DNA of 64,000 bases from the NCBI RefSeq assembly GCF_002087085.1, contig NZ_MWQY01000003.1:1-64000 (forward strand), in the 5' to 3' direction. Position numbers and translations under genes: made by a program. This document shows, in pieces, positions 27,388 through 39,246 of the stretch (its first letter is position 1; each line of letters starts with the position of its first letter). The notes beneath the pieces are model-generated. The model did no database searches. It saw nothing but the letters and a program-made list of their open reading frames with translations, and was not told the DNA's origin. The stretch comes from Marispirochaeta aestuarii (GTDB lineage Bacteria > Spirochaetota > Spirochaetia > JC444 > Marispirochaetaceae).

Positions 27388-28554
27388 CAAAATCCTTTCC
27401 TAATATGATTAATACATCGATTCTGGTATCAATTTCATCTTCGAACTCTTCGATACCCGTCTGAATCAGGATATTATTGCACTTTATGACATCCGCCACC
27501 CGTTTTACGGCCTGCTGATTACCCATACGATCGATAATTACTGTTTTATCGTAGTTTTCTTCCGCGTTTCCGATACGGGCTACGTCATAGCCGAAACTCT
27601 GATAAAGCTGAGAGGTTCTGCCGGCCAGACCGGTTACGGAAGTTCCGTTCCTGATCTCCAGAGCCACCTGGAGATCTCCCTCCGAGAGGACCTCCTCGCT
27701 TTTGAGACTGTTGATAGTCTGCGCTATTGTCTCCCGCAGCAGACGTCCGTCGGAATGGGGAAAGAGGAGCTCCTGGTCGTCGACACTGCGGGAGGTACCC
27801 CGCAGCCTGAGCTGTACCATATTCTGTACATCCAGCGCCTCCATGGCTCTGGTAAGGGTTACAAGACTTCTCTGGGAGAGGTTAGTGGTAAGCGATTCCT
27901 CCAGAACCCCCGCAACCTCCGGATTAGAGATACGCTGTGCGGAGTTCCCCAGACCGTCGAGCAGGCTCTTCAGAAAGCTCTGAGCCCTGGATACTTTTTC
28001 GGATTCGCTTTCTCCGGGATCCCCGTAACGCAGATAAATCGCAGCCTTACTCCCATCCATAATAAAACCGCCGGAGGGCAGCAGGATGTATTTTCCGTCT
28101 ATCTCCGTGTCCACCGGATTGGGAATGAATGTTTCAACCCCGCCGACCAGGTCAACGACTCTGCCCAGGTTTTCAAGATTCATAATGAGATAAAAAGGGA
28201 TTTCCAGCCCCGAAAGGCCGCCGACCATGTCCAGATAGCTCTGGGGGTCCGCAGAATCGAAGAGAGTCTCTATACTGCCTATTTTTTCATACCCGGGAAG
28301 CAATGCACCGGTATTCGCCGGAATATCGATGAGCGCGCCTTTTCCGGTGGATAACTGGTACAAAAAGACCTGGGATGTCAGGATCTCCTCCCCGTCGGTT
28401 ATAATCAGCATCAGGGGAACCGGCTCTTCCTGGTCAAAGGCTCTTTCAAGCTTGTTTACCCTGACCTTTCCGTATAGAAAAACCCCGGTTGCGGATAGAA
28501 TCAGTACCATTATAAAAAGCAGAATAATTCCGGGATCGAAGATCGATGTTTTCT

Positions 28555-28558
<4 letters not shown>
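27365..28558 (-). CDS. LytR-CpsA-Psr-like protein with LytR_C domain
   Basis: 397 residues. One N-terminal membrane helix (about 10-30), then an LCP-like extracytoplasmic domain (about 45-200; VVDLVGGVETFI, LRYGDPGESESEKVSRAQSFLKSL) and a C-terminal LytR_C module (about 300-395; VALEIRNGTSVTGLAGRT). LCP proteins attach polymers to peptidoglycan; spirochaete versions are less studied and the substrate is unknown. The start overlaps nadD as ATGA. Its place between nadD and rsfS seems conserved in spirochaetes. Confidence 0.8.
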
Positions 28559-30385
<1,827 letters not shown>

Positions 30386-30391
30386 ATCAGT

Positions 30392-30766
30392 TTACTCCTT
30401 GCTATTTTCCCGCTGAACGTCATGATGAGTTTTGAGACATCCCTCTGACACCTCAAAACGACACAGACGCGGATTCTCACGGCTCGCAGCCTCGAGACCC
30501 CGGATCAGTGTGTCCAACACTCCCCGGGCCCTATCGAGGGGCGCCCCGTCTCCATACCGTACATAAAAACGGAGCACTCCGGGTCGCGGAGCGCTTCCGT
30601 CAATTTCAAGATCATCAAGATCCTTCAGAGCCTGGGACGAACTTCTGCACAGCAGACTTACCGCGGCGCAGATTGACGCGTCCTTTTCGGCACCCTTGCT
30701 GGCATGACCTTCCGCCTCAAGACTGAGCAGAAGCCCCGAATCGACCTTGAGCCGTACCCGGATCAT
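30392..30766 (-). CDS. Prp-like cysteine protease (YsxB/DUF464)
   Basis: 124 residues. The family motif GHA-x(n)-D-x3-CAAVS is present, with the catalytic pair His21 and Cys33 ([20 protein letters not shown]). In Firmicutes Prp removes an N-terminal peptide from bL27 and is encoded between rplU and rpmA, as here. The bL27 next to it has no such peptide, so the substrate here is unclear. It lies 18 nt after rplU. The C-terminal 20 residues ([14 protein letters not shown]) look like a loose tail. Confidence 0.85.
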   Translation of the reverse strand: MIRVRLKVDSGLLLSLEAEGHASKGAEKDASICAAVSLLCRSSSQALKDLDDLEIDGSAPRPGVLRFYVRYGDGAPLDRARGVLDTLIRGLEAASRENPRLCRFEVSEGCLKTHHDVQRENSKE

Positions 30767-30784
30767 ACCATTACACCGGACACA

Positions 30785-31099
30785 TTATGCGCCGACAATA
30801 TCCTTGACTTTGATCACCGAATACTGCTGCCTGTGACCCTGCTTCCGCCGATAGCCTTTCCGCCGCTTGTATTTGATGATGGTAACCTTGTCACCCTTTG
30901 TGTGATCCTCGATTGTGGCGGTAACCTTTGCATTCTTGACATAGGGGGCACCCACATTGACGCCCGCCTCGTCGCTGGTCATCAGCACCGAGTCGAACTC
31001 AACATCCGAGCCGGCATCGCCTTCGAGCTTATCAACCTGAAGCACAGACCCTTTTTCGAGCTTGTACTGTTTTCCTTTAATCTCTACCAGTGCGTACAT
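30785..31099 (-). CDS. rplU: Ribosomal protein bL21
   Basis: 104 residues. MYALVEIKGKQYKLEKGS and the C-terminal IIKYKRRKGYRRKQGHRQQYS are bL21 signatures. gagg lies 8 nt before the ATG. It is the first gene of rplU-prp-rpmA-obg-nadD-LCP-rsfS. Confidence 0.97.
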   Translation of the reverse strand: MYALVEIKGKQYKLEKGSVLQVDKLEGDAGSDVEFDSVLMTSDEAGVNVGAPYVKNAKVTATIEDHTKGDKVTIIKYKRRKGYRRKQGHRQQYSVIKVKDIVGA

Positions 31100-31142
31100 T
31101 ACGACAACCTCAACTCAATCTACTAGAAAATTCGTAAGCGTC

Positions 31143-31172
31143 TATATACCATAGGGATACGGGTATCGTCAA
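31143..31172 (-). promoter_or_regulatory. rplU operon promoter
   Basis: On the minus strand TTGACG (31167-31172), an 18-nt spacer and TATATA (31143-31148). The leader of about 37 nt ends in a gagg Shine-Dalgarno. Confidence 0.65.
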
Positions 31173-31186
31173 GGGACACAGCCCTA

Positions 31187-32644
31187 TTAGGGCAGATAAG
31201 TCCTTCCCATAAGGTACCTGTCCACCTCTCGTGCCGCTCCGCGTCCCTCATTTATAGCCCAGACAACCAGGGATTGTCCCCGACGCATATCGCCGGCGGA
31301 AAAAACTCCTTTTCTGGAGGTGGCAAAACGGCCGTATTCCGCGGCGACCGTGCCGGTTCCGGTCGTATCGATGCCGAAACTTTCCAGAATCGGTTTTTCG
31401 GCGCCGATAAAGCCCATGGCCAGAAGAACAAGATCGGCCCTGAAGATCTCCTCGGAGCCGGGAACTTCACTCATCTGATAGCGCCCGTTTTCATCCTTTT
31501 TCCACTGGACCCGAACGGTTTTTACAGCCTCTACCCTTTCATCCCCGATGAACTCTTTTGTAAGGATATTGTACTCCCTGGGGTCCTTTCCGAAGCGTTT
31601 GATGGCCTCCTCATGCCCGTAGTCGACCTTGAGGAGCTTCGGATACATAGGCCAGGGAAACTCGTCAGTCCTCTCCGTGGGCGGCTGGGGCAGCAGCTCA
31701 AAGTTAACCAGCCCCGCACAGCCGTGACGCAGGCTTGTCCCGATACAGTCGCATCCGGTATCTCCGCCTCCGATCACTATAACATGTTTTCCCTCTGCGG
31801 ATACAGGGGCCTTTTCGCAGTTTCCGGTATCCAGTAAAGTTCTGGTATTCCCGGTAAGAAAATCCATGGCGTAATGAATGCCCTCCAGCTCCCTTCCGGG
31901 CACCGGAAGATCCCTGGGGACGGTGGAGCCGCAGGTGAGTACAACAGCATCAAATTCCGCCTCCAGCGCTTCCGCCTGAATATCGACCCCTACCTCGATA
32001 CCGGTGCGAAACTCCACACCTTCCTCTTCCATGATACCGATTCTGCGAAGAACAACATTTTTATCCAGTTTCATATTGGGGATACCGTACATCAGAAGCC
32101 CCCCGGGACGGTCTGCCCGTTCGAAAACCACAACCCTGTGGCCGGCCTGATTCAACTGGTCCGCCGCTGCAAGACCCGCAGGGCCCGATCCTACCACCGC
32201 GACCTTCTTTCCCGTACGGAGGGCAGGAGGATTGGCACTGACGTAACCTTCGGCAAAAGCCTTTTCTATGATAAAGTATTCGTTGTTCTTTATGGTGACC
32301 GCCGGTTCGTTGATGCCCAGCACACAGGCTGTTTCGCAGGGGGCGGGACATACCCGACCGGTGAATTCCGGAAAGTTATTGGTCTTCATAAGACGCTTGA
32401 AGGCGTCTTTATCCCGTCCCCGGTAAACCAGGTCGTTCCACTCGGGGATAAGGTTGTCCACGGGACATCCGAAGGAGGAGTGACAGAAGGGTACGCCGCA
32501 GTCCATGCAGCGGGCTCCCTGCTCCCGTCGCTCCCCGTCGCTTAAGGGAACAAGAAATTCGTTATAATCGCCGAGGCGTCTGTCTGCGTCGGCATACGGT
32601 ACAATCCGTCGTTGATACTCCATGAATCCTGTGGGCTTACCCAT
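31187..32644 (-). CDS. gltD: Glutamate synthase small (beta) subunit
   Basis: 485 residues. N-terminal iron-sulfur cysteines occur in CMDCGVPFCHSSFGCPVDN and CPAPCETACVLGIN. The FAD site VAVVGSGPAGLAAADQL and NADPH site VIVIGGGDTGCDCIG follow. It passes electrons from NADPH to the GltB subunit. tggagg lies 6 nt before the ATG, which overlaps gltB by 8 nt. A short hairpin (gccctattagggc, 31181-31193) covers the stop codon but has no T-run. Confidence 0.96.
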   Translation of the reverse strand: MGKPTGFMEYQRRIVPYADADRRLGDYNEFLVPLSDGERREQGARCMDCGVPFCHSSFGCPVDNLIPEWNDLVYRGRDKDAFKRLMKTNNFPEFTGRVCPAPCETACVLGINEPAVTIKNNEYFIIEKAFAEGYVSANPPALRTGKKVAVVGSGPAGLAAADQLNQAGHRVVVFERADRPGGLLMYGIPNMKLDKNVVLRRIGIMEEEGVEFRTGIEVGVDIQAEALEAEFDAVVLTCGSTVPRDLPVPGRELEGIHYAMDFLTGNTRTLLDTGNCEKAPVSAEGKHVIVIGGGDTGCDCIGTSLRHGCAGLVNFELLPQPPTERTDEFPWPMYPKLLKVDYGHEEAIKRFGKDPREYNILTKEFIGDERVEAVKTVRVQWKKDENGRYQMSEVPGSEEIFRADLVLLAMGFIGAEKPILESFGIDTTGTGTVAAEYGRFATSRKGVFSAGDMRRGQSLVVWAINEGRGAAREVDRYLMGRTYLP

Positions 32645-35600
32645 GTACAGCCTCCATTTGTTCGGCTTTCTGTTCTTCCAGTACCCGCTTATAGTCCCGG
32701 GGCATGACTTTTCTGAAATTCTTCAGGCAACTTTCCCATTCCTCCAGAACCCTGATGGCGAGGTCGGATCCGGTATATTCACAGTGCTGTTCCAGCATTC
32801 CCCGCAGATATTCGGTATCGTCCTTATCGAGGTCGTCCAGATCCACAAGCTCCCGGTTTATCCGTTCATCCAGCTCCATACGGGGGTCATAGACGTAGGC
32901 TATTCCTCCGCTCATGCCGGCGGCGAAGTTCCTCCCCACCGATCCCAGGATGACGGCACGACCGCCGGTCATATACTCGCAGCCGTGATCTCCCACACCT
33001 TCGATTACCACCTGGGCTCCGGAATTCCGCACGCAGAAACGCTCGGCGGCCCGTCCTCGAATAAAGGCGCTACCGCCGGTTGCCCCGTAAAAGGCGACAT
33101 TACCGATGATTATGTTCTCCTCTGCCGAAAATAGACTCTCTTCAGGGGGATGAATAACCAGGGTTCCTCCGGACAGTCCTTTTCCGACGTAGTCGTTGGC
33201 ATCGCCCTCGAGGCTGAAGTTAACCCCCTTCGCAAGCCAGGCGCCAAAACTCTGCCCCGCGCTGCCTTTGAAGTTAACCGCAAGGCGGGTCTTCGGAAGT
33301 CCGTCGTTACCGTAGCGTGAGGCGATGGCATTGCTGAGGATTGTTCCCACGGTGCGGTCCGTATTGGTTATGGGATAACTCAGAACCAGGGAACTCCTGC
33401 CGTCCAGGACATCCTCTGAATCTTCCAGAATACGCCGGTCAAGGACGAACTCCAGGCCGTGGTCCTGCTTCCGGGTACAGTATACGTCTGCCTCCGGATA
33501 GGGCTTGCGGGCGGACATCAGCAGGGGCGCCAGATTCAGCCCCTGGTCCTTCCAGTTCAGTACCTCCGGATCGGCCTCCAGCATATCCGTATGCCCGATC
33601 ATATCGTCCAGCCGGGTAAAACCCAGGGAGGCCATGACCTCTCTCACCTTTTCCGCGAGATAGGTGAAATAGGTTACCACGTCTTCCGGACTTCCGCGGA
33701 ACTTTACCCGGAGTCTGGGGTCCTGGGTGGCGATACCCACGGGACAGGTGTTCTTGTGACATTTGCGCATCATGATGCATCCCATGGTCACCAGGGCGGC
33801 GGTGGCGACGCCGAATTCCTCGGCCCCCAGCAGGGCTGCGATGACGACATCCCGGCCGGTCTTGAGCTGTCCGTCGGTCTGGAGCACCACCCGGCTCCTC
33901 AGGTCGTTCATAACAAGGGTCTGATGGGTCTCAGCGAGCCCGAGCTCCCAGGGAAGCCCCGCGTTTTTGATGCCCGTCAAGGGGGAAGCACCGGTTCCGC
34001 CGTCGTGGCCGGAAATGAGGATATGGTCCGCGTGTCCCTTGGCGACCCCCGCGGCGATGGTACCTACGCCCACCTCCGAGACGAGTTTGACGCTTATCCG
34101 GGCCTTTTCGTTGGCGTTTTTCAGATCATAGATAAGCTGGGCCAGGTCCTCGATGGAATAGATATCGTGGTGAGGCGGCGGACTGATAAGTCCCACCCCC
34201 GGGGTTGAGTACCGGGTTTTTGCGATAAAGTCGAAGACCTTGTGACCCGGAAGCTCTCCCCCTTCGCCGGGCTTTGCCCCCTGGGCCATCTTTATCTGGA
34301 TTTCGTCGGAGTTTGCCAGATATTCGATGGTCACCCCGAAGCGTCCCGAGGCGACCTGCTTGATGGCAGACCTCTTTGAATCACCGTTGGGCAGGGGTTT
34401 GAAACGCTCCGGATCCTCTCCTCCTTCGCCGGTGTTCGACTTTCCGCCGATGCGGTTCATGGCGATGGCCAGGGTTTCGTGGGCTTCCCGGGAAATCGAG
34501 CCGTAACTCATGGCCCCGGTTACAAAGCGCTTCATGATGTTTTCTGCGGGTTCAACCTTTTCAAGGGGTACCGACTCAGCCTTTTTGAAGCGCAGCATAC
34601 CCCTCAGGGTAGACTGCTGAGTTGAACGGGCATCCAGACGTTCGCAGAACTTGTCAAAAAGGTCCCGCCGTCTGTAACGGGTGGCTATCTGCAGGTTTGC
34701 AATGGATTCGGGGTCCCACATGTGCTTTTCCCCATCCGTCCTGAAGGCATAATCCCCGTTATTGAGAAAATCCTCCCATACCGGTGCGTTTCCTGAGGGG
34801 TAGGCGGTATCGTGACGCATCATAGTCTCCCGGGCAAGAACATCGAAGCCTGCGCCTTCGATGCGCGACGCAGTTCCGGCAAAACAGCGTTCCACTACCG
34901 GCGAAGCGAGGCCCACGGCCTCGAAGATCTGGGCCCCCTTGTAGCTCTTCAGGGTTGAGATTCCCATCTTGCCGAAAACCTTCCTCATTCCCTTGGCCAG
35001 GGCTTCCCGGTAGTTTTCCACCAGCTCCTCCTCGGAGAAGCTGCCGTCCAGGTAGCCTTCGCTGTTCAGGTACGAGAGACTTTCCAGGGCAAGGTAGGGG
35101 TTTACCGCGTCAGCCCCGTAGCCCGTGAGAAGACAAAAATGGTGAACCTCCCGGGGTTCCCCGGTCTCCAGGACCATACCGATCTGGGCCCTTTTTGCCT
35201 GCCGCACCAGATGATGGTGCACCGCTCCCTGGGCAAGCAGCATACTGACGGGAACCCTGTCCCCGGAGGCTGCACGGTCGGAAAGAATGATCAGGGCGTA
35301 GCCTTCCCGGATGGCCTTTTCCGCTTCAGCGGTTATCCTGTCCAGCGTGGAGACTAGTCCGGCCTCCCCCTCTTCCCGGGGATAGGTTACGTCGATGCAC
35401 AGACTCCGCCAGCCGCGATGGTCCATATTCTTGAGGGCCAGGAGCTCCCGATTGCTCAAAACCGGCATGGGTACATGCAGACGATGGGCGTGGGACTCTT
35501 CCACGGACAGCAGGTTTCCCTCGGGACCGATAAAGGAGTCCAGGGACATGATTATCTCTTCCCGGATTGAATCGATGGGAGGATTGGTGACCTGGGCAAA

Positions 35601-37172
35601 GAGCTGCTTGAAATAATCGTAGATCAGTCTGGAACGGGATGAGAGTACCGCCAAAGGGGAATCATTCCCCATGGACCCCAGGGGCTCCTTATGGTCCTCC
35701 GCCATGGGCTTGAGGATCACCTGAAGATGCTCAATGGTGTAACCGAAGAGCTTGAGCCGCCGGGTAATATCCGCCGCATCGAGGCCGGGTTGCTTTTGGG
35801 GTGCGGGCAGCTCTGAAAGGGAGATCTTCTGCCTGTCCAGCCACTCCCGGTACGGGCGCTTACCGCTTATTCTCGATTTCACCTCTTCGTCGTCGACGAT
35901 ACGGCCTGCTTCAAAATCGACGAGAAACATCCTTCCCGGCTCCAGGCGTCCCTTCAGGACAACCGTCTCCGGAGGTACGGGAAGAACACCCACCTCGCTG
36001 GCCATGATGACCAGGTCGTCCTGGGTAACGTAGTAGCGGGAAGGCCGCAGACCATTGCGGTCAAGAACCGCACCGATTACCCTTCCGTCGGTAAAGGATA
36101 TGGAAGCGGGACCGTCCCAGGGTTCCATGATACAGGAGTTGTACTCGTAAAATGCCTTTTTCTGGTCTCCCATCTGACCGTGATTCTCCCAGGCCTCGGG
36201 AATCATCATCATGACCGACTCTTCCAGGGCGCGGCCGTCCAGGTAGAGCAGCTCCAGTACGTTGTCAAAGGTCCCGGAGTCCGAGAGGTCCGGTTCGATA
36301 ACGGGAAAACTTTCCTGAAGGACAGGACCGAAGCTGTCGCTTTGCAGGGTTCCTTCCCGGGACCGCATTTTGTTTATGTTTCCCCTCAGGGTGTTGATCT
36401 CTCCGTTATGGCTCATATAACGCAGGGGTTGTGCCCGGTCCCAGCTGGGGAAGGTATTGGTGGAGAAACGGGAATGGACCATGGCCAGGTGGCTCCTGTA
36501 GTCCGGGTCACGCAGATCCGGAAAATACCGGGGCAGCTGTTCAGGGGTAAGCATTCCCTTGTAAACAAGGATCTTTGTGGAAAGACTGCAGACGTAGAGG
36601 TAATGATCGGGATCGTACTCTCCACCCCGCATGGAGTTGATCAGTTTTTTACGCAGGATATAGAGATCCCTGTCAAAGGATTCCTGATCGGAGTCCTCCC
36701 TGCGGGCGATAAAGACCTGCTCCATCCAGGGTTCACAGGCCAGGGCGCTGGGCCCTATCATGCTGTTGTCCCTGGGGACCGTTCTCCAGCCCAGGAGGGT
36801 ATGTCCCAACTCTTCGCAGAGATCAGCGGTCTTTTGCCGAATCACTTTGCGGGAATCTTCCCTTTCCGGTAGAAATACAAGTCCCACGGCATAAGAACCG
36901 CGTTCAGGGAGCCTGGTACCGAGATCTTCTTCGGCTACCCGTTCCAGGAACTTCCAGGGAACCGCTGTCAAAATGCCGGCACCATCGCCGGTATTTACTT
37001 CGCTGCCCACCGCGCCGCGATGGGTCATATTGATGAGGATCTCCTCCGCATTACTGATAATCGAATGGCTGGCCTGTCCTTTCATGTGGGCCACGAATCC
37101 GACACCGCAGTTTTCATGTTCAAACTCGGGACGATACAGGCCGATTGGCCCGGGTCTCTTTTTCAGGTGCAT
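32637..37172 (-). CDS. gltB: Glutamate synthase large (alpha) subunit
   Basis: 1511 residues, full length. The class II glutaminase starts at Cys22 (ENCGVGFVAHM) after a 21-residue propeptide that must be removed. The central and FMN/synthase domains follow, with GGEDPERFKP, PGVGLISPPPHHDIYSIEDL and the 3Fe-4S cysteines in GCIMMRKCHKNTCPVG. The C-terminal beta-helix is glycine-rich (GGSAFIRGRAAERF). With GltD it makes two glutamates from 2-oxoglutarate and glutamine. ggagg precedes the ATG closely. A sigma-54 type promoter lies just upstream, pointing to nitrogen control. Confidence 0.97.
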   Translation of the reverse strand: MHLKKRPGPIGLYRPEFEHENCGVGFVAHMKGQASHSIISNAEEILINMTHRGAVGSEVNTGDGAGILTAVPWKFLERVAEEDLGTRLPERGSYAVGLVFLPEREDSRKVIRQKTADLCEELGHTLLGWRTVPRDNSMIGPSALACEPWMEQVFIARREDSDQESFDRDLYILRKKLINSMRGGEYDPDHYLYVCSLSTKILVYKGMLTPEQLPRYFPDLRDPDYRSHLAMVHSRFSTNTFPSWDRAQPLRYMSHNGEINTLRGNINKMRSREGTLQSDSFGPVLQESFPVIEPDLSDSGTFDNVLELLYLDGRALEESVMMMIPEAWENHGQMGDQKKAFYEYNSCIMEPWDGPASISFTDGRVIGAVLDRNGLRPSRYYVTQDDLVIMASEVGVLPVPPETVVLKGRLEPGRMFLVDFEAGRIVDDEEVKSRISGKRPYREWLDRQKISLSELPAPQKQPGLDAADITRRLKLFGYTIEHLQVILKPMAEDHKEPLGSMGNDSPLAVLSSRSRLIYDYFKQLFAQVTNPPIDSIREEIIMSLDSFIGPEGNLLSVEESHAHRLHVPMPVLSNRELLALKNMDHRGWRSLCIDVTYPREEGEAGLVSTLDRITAEAEKAIREGYALIILSDRAASGDRVPVSMLLAQGAVHHHLVRQAKRAQIGMVLETGEPREVHHFCLLTGYGADAVNPYLALESLSYLNSEGYLDGSFSEEELVENYREALAKGMRKVFGKMGISTLKSYKGAQIFEAVGLASPVVERCFAGTASRIEGAGFDVLARETMMRHDTAYPSGNAPVWEDFLNNGDYAFRTDGEKHMWDPESIANLQIATRYRRRDLFDKFCERLDARSTQQSTLRGMLRFKKAESVPLEKVEPAENIMKRFVTGAMSYGSISREAHETLAIAMNRIGGKSNTGEGGEDPERFKPLPNGDSKRSAIKQVASGRFGVTIEYLANSDEIQIKMAQGAKPGEGGELPGHKVFDFIAKTRYSTPGVGLISPPPHHDIYSIEDLAQLIYDLKNANEKARISVKLVSEVGVGTIAAGVAKGHADHILISGHDGGTGASPLTGIKNAGLPWELGLAETHQTLVMNDLRSRVVLQTDGQLKTGRDVVIAALLGAEEFGVATAALVTMGCIMMRKCHKNTCPVGIATQDPRLRVKFRGSPEDVVTYFTYLAEKVREVMASLGFTRLDDMIGHTDMLEADPEVLNWKDQGLNLAPLLMSARKPYPEADVYCTRKQDHGLEFVLDRRILEDSEDVLDGRSSLVLSYPITNTDRTVGTILSNAIASRYGNDGLPKTRLAVNFKGSAGQSFGAWLAKGVNFSLEGDANDYVGKGLSGGTLVIHPPEESLFSAEENIIIGNVAFYGATGGSAFIRGRAAERFCVRNSGAQVVIEGVGDHGCEYMTGGRAVILGSVGRNFAAGMSGGIAYVYDPRMELDERINRELVDLDDLDKDDTEYLRGMLEQHCEYTGSDLAIRVLEEWESCLKNFRKVMPRDYKRVLEEQKAEQMEAVHG

Positions 37173-37205
37173 AGAACCTCCAGGAGAGTATGGCTAAGTT
37201 AAATA

Positions 37206-37221
37206 TGCAAGATTCATGCCA
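37206..37221 (-). promoter_or_regulatory. Sigma-54 (RpoN) type promoter of gltB-gltD
   Basis: On the minus strand TGGCATG-AATC-TTGCA matches the -24/-12 consensus TGGCACG-N4-TTGCW with one mismatch; the invariant GG and GC are 10 nt apart. The start would fall about 23 nt before the gltB ATG, leaving just enough leader for the ggagg. Confidence 0.72.
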
Positions 37222-37289
37222 CACATGGTCCTGAAGACACACAGAGAAAAAAGAGATTAATAATTGACTGAGGATTACCGTATATCTTG

Positions 37290-37313
37290 TTGCACTACAG
37301 ATACTTACACTAC
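37290..37313. promoter_or_regulatory. Direct repeat upstream of gltB, possible activator site
   Basis: Two 9-bp copies, ttgcactac and ttacactac (plus strand), are separated by 6 bp and lie about 95-120 bp upstream of the predicted gltB start. This is the usual place for an enhancer-binding activator of sigma-54 promoters. The rest of 37222-37380 shows nothing recognisable. Confidence 0.35.
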
Positions 37314-37382
37314 CCCTCCCCAGTCCCTGCAAAACACGAAAATATTGAAAGCGGGGAATCCGGGAGGGAGAAACATGCAAGT

Positions 37383-37430
37383 CCTACTTTTTCGTAGTGC
37401 TCACGGCGGCAGAGACTACGAAAAAGTAGG
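37383..37430. repeat. Perfect 16-bp inverted repeat with 16-nt loop
   Basis: cctactttttcgtagt (37383-37398) and its exact reverse complement (37415-37430) flank gctcacggcggcagag. It starts 7 nt after the argS stop on the minus strand. There is no T-run behind the stem, so it is not a standard terminator; an mRNA-end stabiliser, processing hairpin or small repeat element are options. Confidence 0.8.
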
Positions 37431-37437
37431 AAGGTCA

Positions 37438-39210
37438 TTACATTTTTTCCACGAAGGGAATGTTCAACAGGTACATACCGTTTTTCAGCACACAGAGTAC
37501 AGCGGAAGCCAGGGCAAGACGGCTCACGGCGGTCTCCTTTTCGCTGCCGGTCAGAATGGGAGTCTCATGGTAATACCGGGAAAAGGTCCTGGCAAGTTCG
37601 TACAGGTAAGAGGCCAGAAGGGATGGATTATACTGGTCCGCCGCTGCTGCGATTACTGAAGAGAAATCGGAACAGAGCTTGATGAGTTCCCGTTCTTCCG
37701 GGGTATTAAGCAGCTCGGGCTTCGCCTCAATTCCTGTAAACTCATCCCGGCGCTCCTGAAATTTCCTCCTCATTGAAGAGATGCGGGCTCCCATGTACTG
37801 CAGGTAGGGACCGGTATTTCCGTTGAAAGAGAGAGACTCCTTCGGGTTGAATATCATGTCCTTGTTGGGAGAGACCTGCAGAAGATAGTAGTGCAGTGCA
37901 GCCAGTGCGACCTTGCGGGCGGTCTCATCCACCGATTCTACCTCGTCCTCCCGTTCTTTCTCCCGGATTTCCGCCTCCGCCATGGAGGTCAGTTCCCGGA
38001 TCAGATCGTCCGCATCTACCACAGTGCCTTCCCGGGACTTCATCTTTCCTTCCGGCAGATTAACCATACCGTAGGAGAGATGATACAGGTTTTCAGCCCA
38101 TTCGAAACCGAGTTTAGTCAGCACATGGAAAAGCACCCGGAAGTGGTACTGCTGCTCGCTTCCCACAACGTAAACCAGACGGGTAAAATGCCAGTCCTTC
38201 TGGCGCTGGATGGCGGTTCCGATATCCTGCGTCAGGTAGAGGGAGGTTCCATCGCTGCGGAGGAGCACCTTTTTGTCCAGTCCGATCTCTTCAAGATCGA
38301 CCCAGATGGATCCGTCCTCTTCCTTATAAAAGACTCCCCTCTCCAGTCCTTTCAGGATCTCGTCCTTGCCCAGACTGTAGGTCTGACTTTCGTAGTAGAT
38401 CTGGTCGAAACTGATTCCCGTAGCCTCATAGGTCTCTTCTATTCCCTCGATAGCCCAGCGGTTCATCAGTCTCCAGAGGCTGTTTACCTCGGGATCGTTC
38501 TTCTCCCAGGCCACCAGCATTGACCGGGCATCTTCCTCCGCCCGGGGATTCTCTTTGGCCCACTGATTGAATTTAACGTAGTAGTCTCCCACGAAGTGAT
38601 CGCTTTTTTTACCCGTCGATTCAGGAGTTGATCCGTCGCCGAACTCCCGGTAGGCGAGCATGGATTTACATATATGTATGCCCCGGTCATTGATAAGGTT
38701 TACCTTGCGCACATCCGCTCCGGCGGCCCGAAGAATCCGTGAGATACTCTCCCCCAGGGCATCGTTTCTCAGATGGCCCAGATGGAGGGGTTTGTTGGTA
38801 TTGGGACAGGAGAATTCCACCATAACGGGCACTCCCTTCAAATGTCCGCTGGAGCCGTATGCCTCCGGCAGATCCCGGGTGGCAGCAAGAAGCTCCGCTG
38901 CGATGTTTCCCACACCGATAACGACATTGACATAGGGTCCGGCGGTTCTGACTTCTCCGGAAAGATCGTCACGATTTCGAAGCCCCTGGGCAAGTTCTTC
39001 CGCCAGGGCCTGGGGAGAAGTCCGGAATACCTTTGCGAAAGGGAACAAAGGAAAGGCAATGTCCCCCATTTCACTCTTCGGCGGCACTCCCGGAACAAGG
39101 TCCTTTTCTTTCAGCGCCGCGGGGTCATCTCCCCGGCGGTCGGCAAGGGCACAGAGCTCCTCAAAGACCGCCTTTTTCCAGTTTTCCCGTACTGCCTCAA
39201 TTCCTGTCAT
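37438..39210 (-). CDS. argS: Arginyl-tRNA synthetase
   Basis: 590 residues. Class I features: CPNTNKPLHLGHLRND with HLGH (143-146), the KMSK-equivalent GKMKSREGTVVD, and the DALR anticodon-binding domain at the C-terminus (LQYMGARISSM onward). The Add-1 N-terminal domain covers about 1-110. It charges tRNA-Arg. agagg lies 5 nt before the ATG, and the gene follows pgeF by 36 nt. Confidence 0.96.
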   Translation of the reverse strand: MTGIEAVRENWKKAVFEELCALADRRGDDPAALKEKDLVPGVPPKSEMGDIAFPLFPFAKVFRTSPQALAEELAQGLRNRDDLSGEVRTAGPYVNVVIGVGNIAAELLAATRDLPEAYGSSGHLKGVPVMVEFSCPNTNKPLHLGHLRNDALGESISRILRAAGADVRKVNLINDRGIHICKSMLAYREFGDGSTPESTGKKSDHFVGDYYVKFNQWAKENPRAEEDARSMLVAWEKNDPEVNSLWRLMNRWAIEGIEETYEATGISFDQIYYESQTYSLGKDEILKGLERGVFYKEEDGSIWVDLEEIGLDKKVLLRSDGTSLYLTQDIGTAIQRQKDWHFTRLVYVVGSEQQYHFRVLFHVLTKLGFEWAENLYHLSYGMVNLPEGKMKSREGTVVDADDLIRELTSMAEAEIREKEREDEVESVDETARKVALAALHYYLLQVSPNKDMIFNPKESLSFNGNTGPYLQYMGARISSMRRKFQERRDEFTGIEAKPELLNTPEERELIKLCSDFSSVIAAAADQYNPSLLASYLYELARTFSRYYHETPILTGSEKETAVSRLALASAVLCVLKNGMYLLNIPFVEKM

Positions 39211-39246
39211 GAAAACCTCTTGAATCGGTGTGGAATGCTTAGAAAT

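Noticed and set aside
30386-30400. A longer bL27 with a Prp-cleavable N-terminal peptide
   Set aside because: An in-frame TAA three codons upstream of the ATG makes it impossible.
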